Shown: positions 8,062 through 15,307 of the stretch, piece by piece
Numbering within the stretch: the first letter of the stretch is position 1
Layout: every line of letters begins with the position of its first letter
DNA from: Clostridiales bacterium
GTDB taxonomy: Bacteria > Bacillota > Clostridia > Lachnospirales > UBA12420
DNA length: 25,226 nt
Reading direction: 5' to 3'
Assembly: GCA_003452395.1 (NCBI GenBank)
Contig: DMOI01000022.1
Span: 1-25,226, forward strand
Notes under the pieces: generated by a model
The model's database searches: none
What the model was told of the DNA's origin: nothing
Seen by the model: the letters and a program-made list of their open reading frames with translations, nothing else
Translations under genes and position numbers: made by a program

Positions 8062-8865
8062 TCAGCCTCCTTGAACTACGACTCTTTTTAACATTTTTGT
8101 TAGTAAAAATTTACCCACTGCTATCAAAACTATAATCCATATTATTTGGGTTAATATACCTATGATGGCATCGTTTGTAGGTATATTTCCTGAGTATACT
8201 CGAAATGGTAAATCGACTGATAGTCTAAAAGGAAGAAGATAGACTATGTTCTGTAGCCATATAGGCATGAGAGGTATAGGAAGTACAAAACCTGAAAAGA
8301 ACTCTCCAACTACACTGAATACCAGAAATGAGCCAATAGGCGACATTGTTACAAATATGGATATGTAAGCAAGCATACTAAGGGATATAACAACTATGAG
8401 TCCAAGCAAAAGTGTGACGACAAATAGTAAAAATGTCAAAGGGTCTGGTGGTAATGACAACCTGTATGGTATAGGTAGGAAGAATGCTATAACCAATATG
8501 GGGGCACATCTGAGCAATGTACCTGATAGTCTATGTGCAATAAGCTTGGCAAACCAAAAACCATATATTCCACATGGTCTACATAACTCGTAAGCAATAC
8601 TACCAGATGTTATAGACTCAGATATTTCAGTTTCTTTTAGCCAAAGATATAGAAAGTAAAGAAATGCTTGTTGCAGCCATATGTAAGTTGCTAATTGCTC
8701 TAGTGAAATTGCTTGAGTACCACTAAAACCACGGTAGAATGCTTCGAATATCATAATGTACATAAATCCCCATACGAATTGCGTTGCAACTCCGGCTAAA
8801 GCTGCTATACGGTACTGGAGACCATTTATTACACGGAGTTTAAATACAGCTATATATGGTTTCAT
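8062..8865 (-). CDS. ABC transporter permease, ABC-2/DUF990 type
   Basis: A 267-residue membrane protein with about six helices, beginning MKPYIAVFKLRVINGLQYRIAA in the style of the COG4587 group. ESITSGSIAYELCRPCG is the conserved cytoplasmic loop that couples to the ATPase, matching DRILVRPRN in its partner. The start ATG overlaps the stop of the ATPase gene (ATGA), so the two are translationally coupled. It is paired with the permease at 7275-8057. There is no extracellular binding-protein gene in the operon, as expected for an exporter. Confidence 0.87.
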   Translation of the reverse strand: MKPYIAVFKLRVINGLQYRIAALAGVATQFVWGFMYIMIFEAFYRGFSGTQAISLEQLATYIWLQQAFLYFLYLWLKETEISESITSGSIAYELCRPCGIYGFWFAKLIAHRLSGTLLRCAPILVIAFFLPIPYRLSLPPDPLTFLLFVVTLLLGLIVVISLSMLAYISIFVTMSPIGSFLVFSVVGEFFSGFVLPIPLMPIWLQNIVYLLPFRLSVDLPFRVYSGNIPTNDAIIGILTQIIWIIVLIAVGKFLLTKMLKRVVVQGG

Positions 8866-9839
8866 ACTTGATGTTCCTTATATAGTTTTATGATGATTTC
8901 TTCGATAGGCTCAGAATCCACCGCCACATCGATGATTTCAAGCTTTGCCGAAAGCTCAGAAATCACATCAGAAACTCCACGTTGTTTAATATCTACTGCA
9001 TATGTAGCTCTATCTTTTGACCAAGAGAGTAGAGCTGCACCATTTAGCTCTATAGGACTCGCATTTTCATTGTAGTCAATGGTTACAGTTTTATGAGTTA
9101 CAAATTTATCTCGTAGCTTGTTTAAGTTTCCGTCGTACAAAATCTGTCCTTTGCCAATCATTATTATTCTATTAGCAAGTGTTTCAATATCGTTCATATC
9201 GTGAGTTGTGAGTATTACGGTTACATTATTTTCTTTATTTATAGTTTTTATAAAATTCCTGACAGCTATTTTAGATATTGCATCAAGCCCAATAGTAGGC
9301 TCGTCGAGAAATAGTATCTTAGGATCATGTATGAGACTTGCCGCAAGCTCGCATCTCATTCGCTGCCCAAGGCTGAGCTGCCTTGCAGGAGTATTTATTA
9401 TCTCACTTAGGTTAAGAGTTTCGGTGAGCATATTTAGATTTTTCCTATAATTATCTTCGGGCACCCTGTAAATGTCCCGGAGAAGTTCAAATGAATCAAC
9501 GATAGGGACGTCCCACCAAAGTTGGGAGCGTTGCCCAAATACTACGCCAATATTTTTCACATATTGCACACGATCACGCCATGGGACATATCCCATTATG
9601 TTACAATCGCCTGAATCAGGGACAAGTATCCCACTCATGACCTTGATTGTGGTGGATTTTCCAGCGCCGTTTGGACCAATATACCCAACAATTTCACCCT
9701 CGTCGATACTAAAAGATACATCACGTAACGCATTGACCTCTGAGTATTTAGGTGAAAAAAAAGACCTAACGGCCTCACCGAGTCCTGAAGAGCGCCTTGC
9801 AACTTTGAAAGTTTTAGATAAGCCTTCAATTTTAATCAA
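8862..9839 (-). CDS. ABC transporter ATP-binding protein (COG4586-like)
   Basis: A 325-residue ATPase with Walker A GPNGAGKST at residues 55-63, Q-loop FGQ near 103, signature LSLGQ at 155-159, Walker B ILFLDEPT ending near 182 and the switch His213. A long insertion with RRSSGLGEAVRSFF before the first strand, and WWD after the Q-loop, are typical of the COG4586 ATPases that serve ABC-2 permease pairs. A longer frame with ATG at 9881 exists, but that ATG lies in the -10 hexamer of the operon promoter. I therefore take the TTG at 9839, which has GGAGGTG six bases upstream. The roughly 85 C-terminal residues form an accessory domain after the nucleotide-binding core. Confidence 0.9.
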   Translation of the reverse strand: MIKIEGLSKTFKVARRSSGLGEAVRSFFSPKYSEVNALRDVSFSIDEGEIVGYIGPNGAGKSTTIKVMSGILVPDSGDCNIMGYVPWRDRVQYVKNIGVVFGQRSQLWWDVPIVDSFELLRDIYRVPEDNYRKNLNMLTETLNLSEIINTPARQLSLGQRMRCELAASLIHDPKILFLDEPTIGLDAISKIAVRNFIKTINKENNVTVILTTHDMNDIETLANRIIMIGKGQILYDGNLNKLRDKFVTHKTVTIDYNENASPIELNGAALLSWSKDRATYAVDIKQRGVSDVISELSAKLEIIDVAVDSEPIEEIIIKLYKEHQV

Positions 9840-9879
9840 GAGATACACCTCCAATATAATATTTTTTGTAGCAAAATAC

Positions 9880-9908
9880 ATTATAATATATTATGAAAAA
9901 TATGTAAA
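9880..9908 (-). promoter_or_regulatory. Sigma-A promoter of the ABC exporter operon
   Basis: Read on the minus strand: -35 TTTACA (9908-9903), a 17-base spacer, -10 TATAAT (9885-9880). It gives a leader of about 30 bases to the TTG start at 9839. Confidence 0.75.
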
Positions 9909-9951
9909 GTAAAATGCGAAAAAAGAAATAAATATAAAATATGTAAATATA

Positions 9952-9980
9952 TTGTCAAAATAAGAGAAAAATGGTATAAT
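9952..9980 (+). promoter_or_regulatory. Sigma-A promoter of the deacetylase / LTA-synthase-like operon
   Basis: TTGTCA at 9952-9957, a 17-base spacer and TATAAT at 9975-9980, about 50 bases before the ATG at 10030. It diverges from the promoter at 9880-9908, leaving about 45 bp between the two -35 boxes. Confidence 0.8.
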
Positions 9981-10029
9981 TTAAATAGATTATAAATAGG
10001 GACAAACCCATAAAAAAGGAGGATAAATT

Positions 10030-10935
10030 ATGAAACGTGTTAGTAAAAAAATACGAATAATATTGTTTTTAAGTATAATGGTACTGACCATAGTGATATT
10101 GCAAAATAAAACAGATTCTAATTCGGTGTTACCAGTTTTTAAAACTGTTGAGGATAAAACTAATAAGTGCGTGCCTATATTAATGTATCATGGATTTACA
10201 AAAGATGATGAAAATGTTGAGTCGCAAAAAGTATCCGCAAAAAAATTTGAAAGCGATATGAAATATTTATATGAAAACAAATATAATACAATATTTGCAA
10301 AGGACCTCAGTGGCAACATTCCAGATAAATCTGTTGTTATAACCTTTGATGATGGGTATTTAGATAATTATGAAGTTGCACTTCCTATTTTAAAAAAATA
10401 TAATTTCAAAGCAACGATTTTTATAATAGGTTGGTCAGTAGGGAGAGATAAGATGTTAGACGGGCAGAAAAAAATAAATCCACATTTCTCTTGGGAACAG
10501 GCGAAACAACTAATTGAGAGTGGACTTATTAATATAGAAAATCATACATATGATTTGCATAGTCCTGAGGGTACAAGCTATGGATATGGCGACAATTGTG
10601 GGCTCGGACTAAGTAGATTGAAAGACGAAACAGATGATGAGTATAAAAAGAGGATTGGACAAGATATAAAGAAACTTAAGATGGATATCAAAGAAAATTT
10701 AAACTACACATCAGAAGTTTTTGCTTACCCATATGGAATTACAGACAAGCTGGCCGTAGAGGTATTGAAAGAAAATGGATATGTTATTGCTCTAACTACA
10801 GAAGATAGAATTGCCGATATATTATTAGATGACTTATATTTAATGCCAAGATTAAACGTTTCAAATGACATTTATGTTAAAGGTCTACTGGAGAGTGAGT
10901 TAGAAAATGAGTTTATTGATCAAAAATCATATTAA
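10030..10935 (+). CDS. Membrane-anchored polysaccharide deacetylase (CE4, NodB homology)
   Basis: A 301-residue extracytoplasmic enzyme with an N-terminal signal anchor (residues about 8-25) and a CE4 catalytic domain: PILMYHG, the TFDDG motif with the base Asp107 and metal ligand Asp108, HxxxxH ligands His172 and His177 (NHTYDLH), and a FAYPYG motif near 231. CE4 enzymes remove N- or O-acetyl groups from surface glycans or peptidoglycan. The strong AAGGAGG site and the promoter at 9952 support the start. Its 3' end overlaps the LTA-synthase-like gene by 29 bases, so the two are probably coupled and act on the same envelope polymer. Downstream of the motifs the protein keeps the normal length. 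Confidence 0.9.
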   Translation: MKRVSKKIRIILFLSIMVLTIVILQNKTDSNSVLPVFKTVEDKTNKCVPILMYHGFTKDDENVESQKVSAKKFESDMKYLYENKYNTIFAKDLSGNIPDKSVVITFDDGYLDNYEVALPILKKYNFKATIFIIGWSVGRDKMLDGQKKINPHFSWEQAKQLIESGLINIENHTYDLHSPEGTSYGYGDNCGLGLSRLKDETDDEYKKRIGQDIKKLKMDIKENLNYTSEVFAYPYGITDKLAVEVLKENGYVIALTTEDRIADILLDDLYLMPRLNVSNDIYVKGLLESELENEFIDQKSY

Positions 10936-13420
10936 TATAATTTTTGCTTTAACCCTTATTGGGTTTAACACGCTATTTTATTTGAGTGTTTCAGGAGTTT
11001 CAAAGACCACTGTGCTATTGGTTTTATTTACATCTGCGATAATGATCTGTATAGTTGGAGTTAAGAATAACACAGAAAATAAAGTAGTAAGCAATTTGCT
11101 TGTCATACTGTATTTTTTTATAGTTGCTATAATTTTTATAAATAAAATATATTTCAGTTATTTTAATAGCTTTTTATCTATGACTAGATTTTTAGAAGCT
11201 GGACATTTGTCAAGTATAGGTGGATCAGTAAAGGTATTATATTTTAATCTAACAAATATACTTTTTTCGATTTTCTGTTTGATTAATTTATATTCTGTTA
11301 CTAGATTAAATTTCAAGATAAAGAGACACTTTTTATTGATAGGAATAGTCATAATCATAATACTATCAATTACGGTAGATAAGATTAAAAACCAAGATGT
11401 TTTAGTATGGTCAGTCATTGATGTAATACCAAAAAAAGAAATGGAATATAAGAATGAGAAGTTTCCTATACAAACATTAAAAAACGATAATGCATACTAT
11501 GGGATAGCTAAGAATAAAAACGTTATAGTAATACAAATGGAATCAGCACAAAATATGCTAATAAATAAAATTTATAATGGAAATGAAATAACTCCCAACC
11601 TAAATAATTTGATAAAGAACGATTCTATTTACTTTGATAATTATTTTCAACAAATAGGAGTAGGGAATACTGTAGATGCGGAGTTCACCTCTATGAACTC
11701 AATATACCCCGTGATTTCTGGAAGCTGTTATGAAAAATATACGAAGAATGATTACGAAGGATTGCCCAAAATATTAAAAGAAAAAGGGTATTCTACATAT
11801 GCTTTTCATGGATATGACAAAAAGTTTTACAACAGAACTGGTGCGTATGAATATCAAGGTATAGATAAATTTTATAGCAATGAATATTATAATTCGAGTT
11901 ACGATTTGGGATTCGGAATAAATGATAAAGATTTTTTAAATCAAGTTGCAAATTACATGACAAATTTGCCTAAGCCATTCTTTGGTTTCGTAATTACACT
12001 AAGTTCACATCACCCTTACAATCATCCATACAGAGACTGCACTATAAAATTAAAAGAGTCAGATGAAGCTACAGTATTCGGTAACTATTTATTAGGAATC
12101 AATTATTTAGATAGTGCACTTGGTAAATTTATTGAGGAACTTAAAGAAAAGGATTTATATGATGATAGTATAATAGTATTGTATGGGGACCATCATGGTA
12201 TTAGCATGCTTGATAAAGAAAGTACTGAAAAATCTAGCGAATTTTTAGGAAAAAAGTATAATTATGATGATATGATGAATGTACCACTTATAATACATAT
12301 GCCTGGTTTAAAAAGTGAGACTAATAATAATCTAGGTTCACAAATGGATTTTATGCCAACTATGCTAAACTTGCTTGGTATAAATAAAAAGATAGTCGGA
12401 TTCGGTAAAAATATCCTTATAGATCCAGAAGAGTATATTGCTATTCAAACCTATATAGTAAAAGGATCATTTATTACCAAAGATGCTGTTTTTTCAATGT
12501 CTAGAGATGGGAATATACTTAATTCCTCTTATTATGACAGGAAAACCTCTATCGAAAAGGATATAAACGAAAATCTGGAATATATCAAAAAAATTGTAAA
12601 AGAAATTGATGAAAAATTAGAGGTTTCAAAGCAAATATTAGATAATAATTTAATTAAGAAAATTTTATCAAACCAAGAGATACATGTCAAAAGTGTTCAA
12701 AATGAGACCTTAGTAAGCCATGCAGGTGGTAGATATATGGGGAAAGAATATACAAACTCTATAGAGTCTCTGCAAAATAGTGTTAAAAATGGATTCAAAT
12801 TTATTGAACTAGATTTTACTAAGACGACGGATAATAAATATGCATTAATACATGACTTTGACTATTTTCCAAAAGGGTTATTTGTTGACGCAGATAATAA
12901 AATGTACTCATCAGAAGAATTTAAAAAGCTAAATATGAAGTATGAAATGACTCAAATGATATTTGAAGACTTGGCATTGTTTATAAGAAATAATAGAAAT
13001 ATTTATATTATAACTGATTCAAAAGATGATAATGTAGAATTCATGAAATATATGTCTAAAAACTATCCTGATATTATTGAAAACATAATACCTCAAATAT
13101 ATAGCCCAAGCGAATATATTGAAGCTCAAAAGTGTGGATTTAGCAATATAATACTTACTTTGTATACAATGACTAGTACATCAAACGAAGAAGTGTATGA
13201 ATTTGCAAAAAATAATAAATTATTTGCAATAACAATGCCAGAGGATAGGGTTCAAAGTGGACTAGCTAAAAGACTAGATGAAATAAATGTGTTTACATAT
13301 TTACACACGATAAATGATGAAAAAAGCGTACAAGGATATAAAGATAAAGGTGTAGACGGATTTTATACAGATGATATGATACCATCTGAAATCTCCGCTT
13401 TGCTTCCGATATCTGAGTAG
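10907..13420 (+). CDS. LTA-synthase-like phosphoglycerol transferase fused to a glycerophosphodiesterase-like domain
   Basis: An 837-residue three-part protein. Residues 1-160 hold about four or five membrane helices. Residues 203-500 are an LtaS-type sulfatase-fold domain with the expected metal and nucleophile positions: Glu212 (QMES), Thr255 (GVGNTVDAEF), HHPY near 368-371 and Asp428-His429 (GDHH). LtaS polymerises glycerol phosphate taken from phosphatidylglycerol. Residues 600-837 are a GDPD-like TIM barrel: SHAGG with His605, TNSIES with Glu620, IELDF with Glu634 and Asp636, and IHD with His649, in the variant where the usual HRG is HAG. A coiled linker (545-595) joins them. One polypeptide could thus make and trim or turn over a polyglycerol-phosphate polymer. 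Start ATG 10907 lies within the deacetylase gene, with GGAGAG 11 bases upstream. Confidence 0.88.
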   Translation: MSLLIKNHINIIFALTLIGFNTLFYLSVSGVSKTTVLLVLFTSAIMICIVGVKNNTENKVVSNLLVILYFFIVAIIFINKIYFSYFNSFLSMTRFLEAGHLSSIGGSVKVLYFNLTNILFSIFCLINLYSVTRLNFKIKRHFLLIGIVIIIILSITVDKIKNQDVLVWSVIDVIPKKEMEYKNEKFPIQTLKNDNAYYGIAKNKNVIVIQMESAQNMLINKIYNGNEITPNLNNLIKNDSIYFDNYFQQIGVGNTVDAEFTSMNSIYPVISGSCYEKYTKNDYEGLPKILKEKGYSTYAFHGYDKKFYNRTGAYEYQGIDKFYSNEYYNSSYDLGFGINDKDFLNQVANYMTNLPKPFFGFVITLSSHHPYNHPYRDCTIKLKESDEATVFGNYLLGINYLDSALGKFIEELKEKDLYDDSIIVLYGDHHGISMLDKESTEKSSEFLGKKYNYDDMMNVPLIIHMPGLKSETNNNLGSQMDFMPTMLNLLGINKKIVGFGKNILIDPEEYIAIQTYIVKGSFITKDAVFSMSRDGNILNSSYYDRKTSIEKDINENLEYIKKIVKEIDEKLEVSKQILDNNLIKKILSNQEIHVKSVQNETLVSHAGGRYMGKEYTNSIESLQNSVKNGFKFIELDFTKTTDNKYALIHDFDYFPKGLFVDADNKMYSSEEFKKLNMKYEMTQMIFEDLALFIRNNRNIYIITDSKDDNVEFMKYMSKNYPDIIENIIPQIYSPSEYIEAQKCGFSNIILTLYTMTSTSNEEVYEFAKNNKLFAITMPEDRVQSGLAKRLDEINVFTYLHTINDEKSVQGYKDKGVDGFYTDDMIPSEISALLPISE

Positions 13421-13458
13421 AAAAGTGCTACGCACGTTTATCGCTATCCAAATGAGTG

Positions 13459-13650
13459 CCGCCCACTACGTCATCCTGAGGAGAGTGTTCTTCTCGACGT
13501 GAGGATCTGTTTTTGCTCTAGTATTTAAAAATATTAAAAGCAGATCCTCACGTCGCAAAAATAATGCTCACACTATACTAGTACCCCTATGTCTAGGTTT
13601 ATAAAATACATAAACCAAGTCTTAGGATGTCAGGATGACGTACGGGGAGG
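13459..13650. repeat. MITE-like nested palindromic element
   Basis: A 192-bp non-coding element. Outer inverted repeats at 13459-13479 and 13630-13650 agree at 18 of 21 positions, including 13 perfect ones (TACGTCATCCTGA / TCAGGATGACGTA). Inside are a perfect 15-bp inverted repeat CGACGTGAGGATCTG (13495-13509 and 13541-13555) and a smaller hairpin GGTTTAT/ATAAACC (13596-13616). It is clearly richer in GC than its surroundings. The GTCATCCTGAG...GGATCT wording resembles dispersed short repeats found in many bacterial genomes. It sits between a gene end and a terminator, in no reading frame. Confidence 0.7.
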
Positions 13651-13696
13651 ATTTTCCTAGTATATAAAAAATATAATAATAACGTTTAAATAACAA

Positions 13697-13737
13697 TAAA
13701 GGTCCTATTTAAGTTGAAAGCTTAAATAGGACCTTTA
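13697..13737. terminator. Bidirectional terminator
   Basis: A perfect 17-bp inverted repeat (TAAAGGTCCTATTTAAG and its complement) around the loop TTGAAAG. It stands between the convergent LTA-synthase-like gene and the esterase gene, only 14 bases past the end of the latter. The T-rich side is better on the minus strand. Confidence 0.8.
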
Positions 13738-13750
13738 ACAATAATTCATA

Positions 13751-14800
13751 TTACTTTAAATATTTATCAAGAAAGTTTAATACTTTATCTACATTGTCTT
13801 TAGTTCTAAAGTAAGGATCTCCGTGGACAGCATCTTGTACTGATTCGTATGATATTTTTTCACTATCCACATATTTTATTAAATTGTTATAAAAATTTGT
13901 AGATTGCTGAACTGGAACTATTATATCTTTAGTACCGTGCTGTATATAGATTGGAGGATCATCTGTGGAAATATAAGTTTCTGGATTCGCTTTTTTTACT
14001 AAATCAGGAGCAAGTGTTATTGCTTTCCCTATGAGTAAGGATTCAGACGAGGTTGCTACATTATGCACTTGACCATCTATACCACTTTGTTTAAACTGAT
14101 CATCCATTGTTAAAAAGTTAATGGGCCCATACCAATCCACACAAGCCTGTATTTTAGTTGATTGATCAGAGTTCCCTAAAGAAGGATCATCTAAACTTGA
14201 GCCATCTCCAGATGTTCCTGCAAGTGCTGAAAGATGTCCACCTGCAGATTCACCCCAGGTAGCCATCTTATCTGGGATTATATTATACTTACTGGTATTT
14301 GCTCTAATAAACCGGATAGCAGCCTTTATATCATATATTTGTGCAGGGAAAATTGCCTCATCAATTAATCTGTAGTTGACAGACACAACAGCATAGCCCC
14401 TATCTAAGATATCTGCTAAATTAGTTAGCATATCTCTTTTATCACCCGATTTATATGCTCCACCGTGTATTAACATAATAACAGGAAAAGGTCCAGAACC
14501 ATTGTTTGGTAAAAAGATATCCATCTTTTGTGAATTCGACTTAGATGCATAAGGAACATCAATCCACTTCCTATTAAAGAGAGATATATCTACTATTTTG
14601 GTAGTAATGGTTCCTTGGGGGAACTCTAAAATATTAGATATGTTTAATTTATCAGTTGTTGATAGTTGGTTATTGTTGACTCCAGAATTTATTTGTTTGT
14701 CTAGCTGATAAAATATGGCACCTATTAGTAACACTATAATTAAAATTACTATGCCCTTTTTCTTATCTGTGTTATTTGTTCCATTTATTATAGTAACCAC
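13751..14800 (-). CDS. Membrane-anchored alpha/beta-hydrolase (esterase/lipase, BD-FAE-like)
   Basis: A 349-residue protein with an N-terminal signal anchor (about residues 16-31) and an alpha/beta-hydrolase domain of the hormone-sensitive-lipase/BD-FAE group: oxyanion-hole motif HGG at 112-114, nucleophile elbow GESAG with Ser185, Asp292 (GTKD) and His326 (AVHGD). Such enzymes hydrolyse short acyl esters, often acetyl groups on polysaccharides. That would fit the neighbouring deacetylase, but the substrate is not shown by the sequence. The start is uncertain: the frame opens with GTG at 14800, which has no well-spaced ribosome binding site, while GGGGTGG covers that codon and could serve a rare downstream start. 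Confidence 0.85.
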   Translation of the reverse strand: MVTIINGTNNTDKKKGIVILIIVLLIGAIFYQLDKQINSGVNNNQLSTTDKLNISNILEFPQGTITTKIVDISLFNRKWIDVPYASKSNSQKMDIFLPNNGSGPFPVIMLIHGGAYKSGDKRDMLTNLADILDRGYAVVSVNYRLIDEAIFPAQIYDIKAAIRFIRANTSKYNIIPDKMATWGESAGGHLSALAGTSGDGSSLDDPSLGNSDQSTKIQACVDWYGPINFLTMDDQFKQSGIDGQVHNVATSSESLLIGKAITLAPDLVKKANPETYISTDDPPIYIQHGTKDIIVPVQQSTNFYNNLIKYVDSEKISYESVQDAVHGDPYFRTKDNVDKVLNFLDKYLK

Positions 14801-14874
14801 CCCGATTTAAAGTTTATTAATTATTAGGTAATATCACTAATTATAATTGACAGGTATTGTATAAAAAATACACG

Positions 14875-14904
14875 TATATAAAATAATTAATTATTTTATA
14901 TACC
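14875..14904. promoter_or_regulatory. Perfect 30-bp AT-rich palindrome
   Basis: Each half, GTATATAAAATAATT and its complement, is exact with no spacer, and six T residues follow on the + strand at 14906-14911. It lies between the divergent esterase and feoA genes, so it terminates no known gene on +. It may be an operator or the end of a short unannotated transcript. Confidence 0.55.
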
Positions 14905-14943
14905 TTTTTTCGTTCGCTTGTAGCGGCGGTTTTACATTTAGTG

Positions 14944-14956
14944 GGTTATACTAACC
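14944..14956. promoter_or_regulatory. Candidate metalloregulator (DtxR/IdeR/MntR-like) operator before feoA
   Basis: GGTTA-TAC-TAACC is an interrupted palindrome about 80 bases before feoA. In its flanks (TTAGTGGGTTATACTAACC) it resembles the TTAGGTTAG/CTAACCTAA half-sites bound by DtxR-family iron or manganese repressors. The match is partial, so this is a suggestion based on position and pattern. No Fur-type box was apparent. Confidence 0.3.
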
Positions 14957-15036
14957 AAACATGACTCATATATTATAGTTATATAGAATGTTTCCTGTAT
15001 GGGCATAAAATAAATAATGGAAGGATTGAAGCTACA

Positions 15037-15282
15037 ATGAATGATGATATAATGTATTTAAATCAGCTGCAAATAGGACAAAATGCGAGGATTAAACAAC
15101 TTACATGCGAAGGGAATATAAGAAGGAGAATGATGGAATTAGGTCTAATTCCAAATACTAGCGTGGAGGCATTACAAAAAAGCCCATCAGGGGACCCGAC
15201 TGCCTATTACATCAGAGGAGCAGTAATAGCTTTACGTTCTGAAGAGGCATCTAAAATAATTGTAAAAATTGGGTGTTGTTAA
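15037..15282 (+). CDS. feoA: Ferrous iron transport protein FeoA
   Basis: An 81-residue SH3-like protein with the FeoA pattern: YLNQLQIGQNARIKQL, then RRRMMELGLIPNTSVEAL, a SPSGDPTAYYIRG hairpin and ALRSEEASKIIV. FeoA is a small cytoplasmic partner of the FeoB GTPase-permease. It precedes feoB by 25 bases in the usual order. I keep the ATG at 15037 (GGAAGG upstream); the ATG at 15052 would give the length more typical for FeoA and is an alternative. It is likely iron-controlled, given the palindromes upstream. Confidence 0.93.
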   Translation: MNDDIMYLNQLQIGQNARIKQLTCEGNIRRRMMELGLIPNTSVEALQKSPSGDPTAYYIRGAVIALRSEEASKIIVKIGCC

Positions 15283-15307
15283 TTATAAGAAAGGAGAATA
15301 TTTTTAG

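Noticed and set aside
9472..9912. 146-codon + strand open frame opposite the ABC ATPase gene.
   Set aside because: It is antisense to Walker A and other conserved motifs, has no ribosome binding site, and shows no domain pattern.
14848..14875. Promoter using TTGACA at 14849 upstream of feoA.
   Set aside because: TATAAA follows after only seven bases and no -10 box lies at the normal distance.
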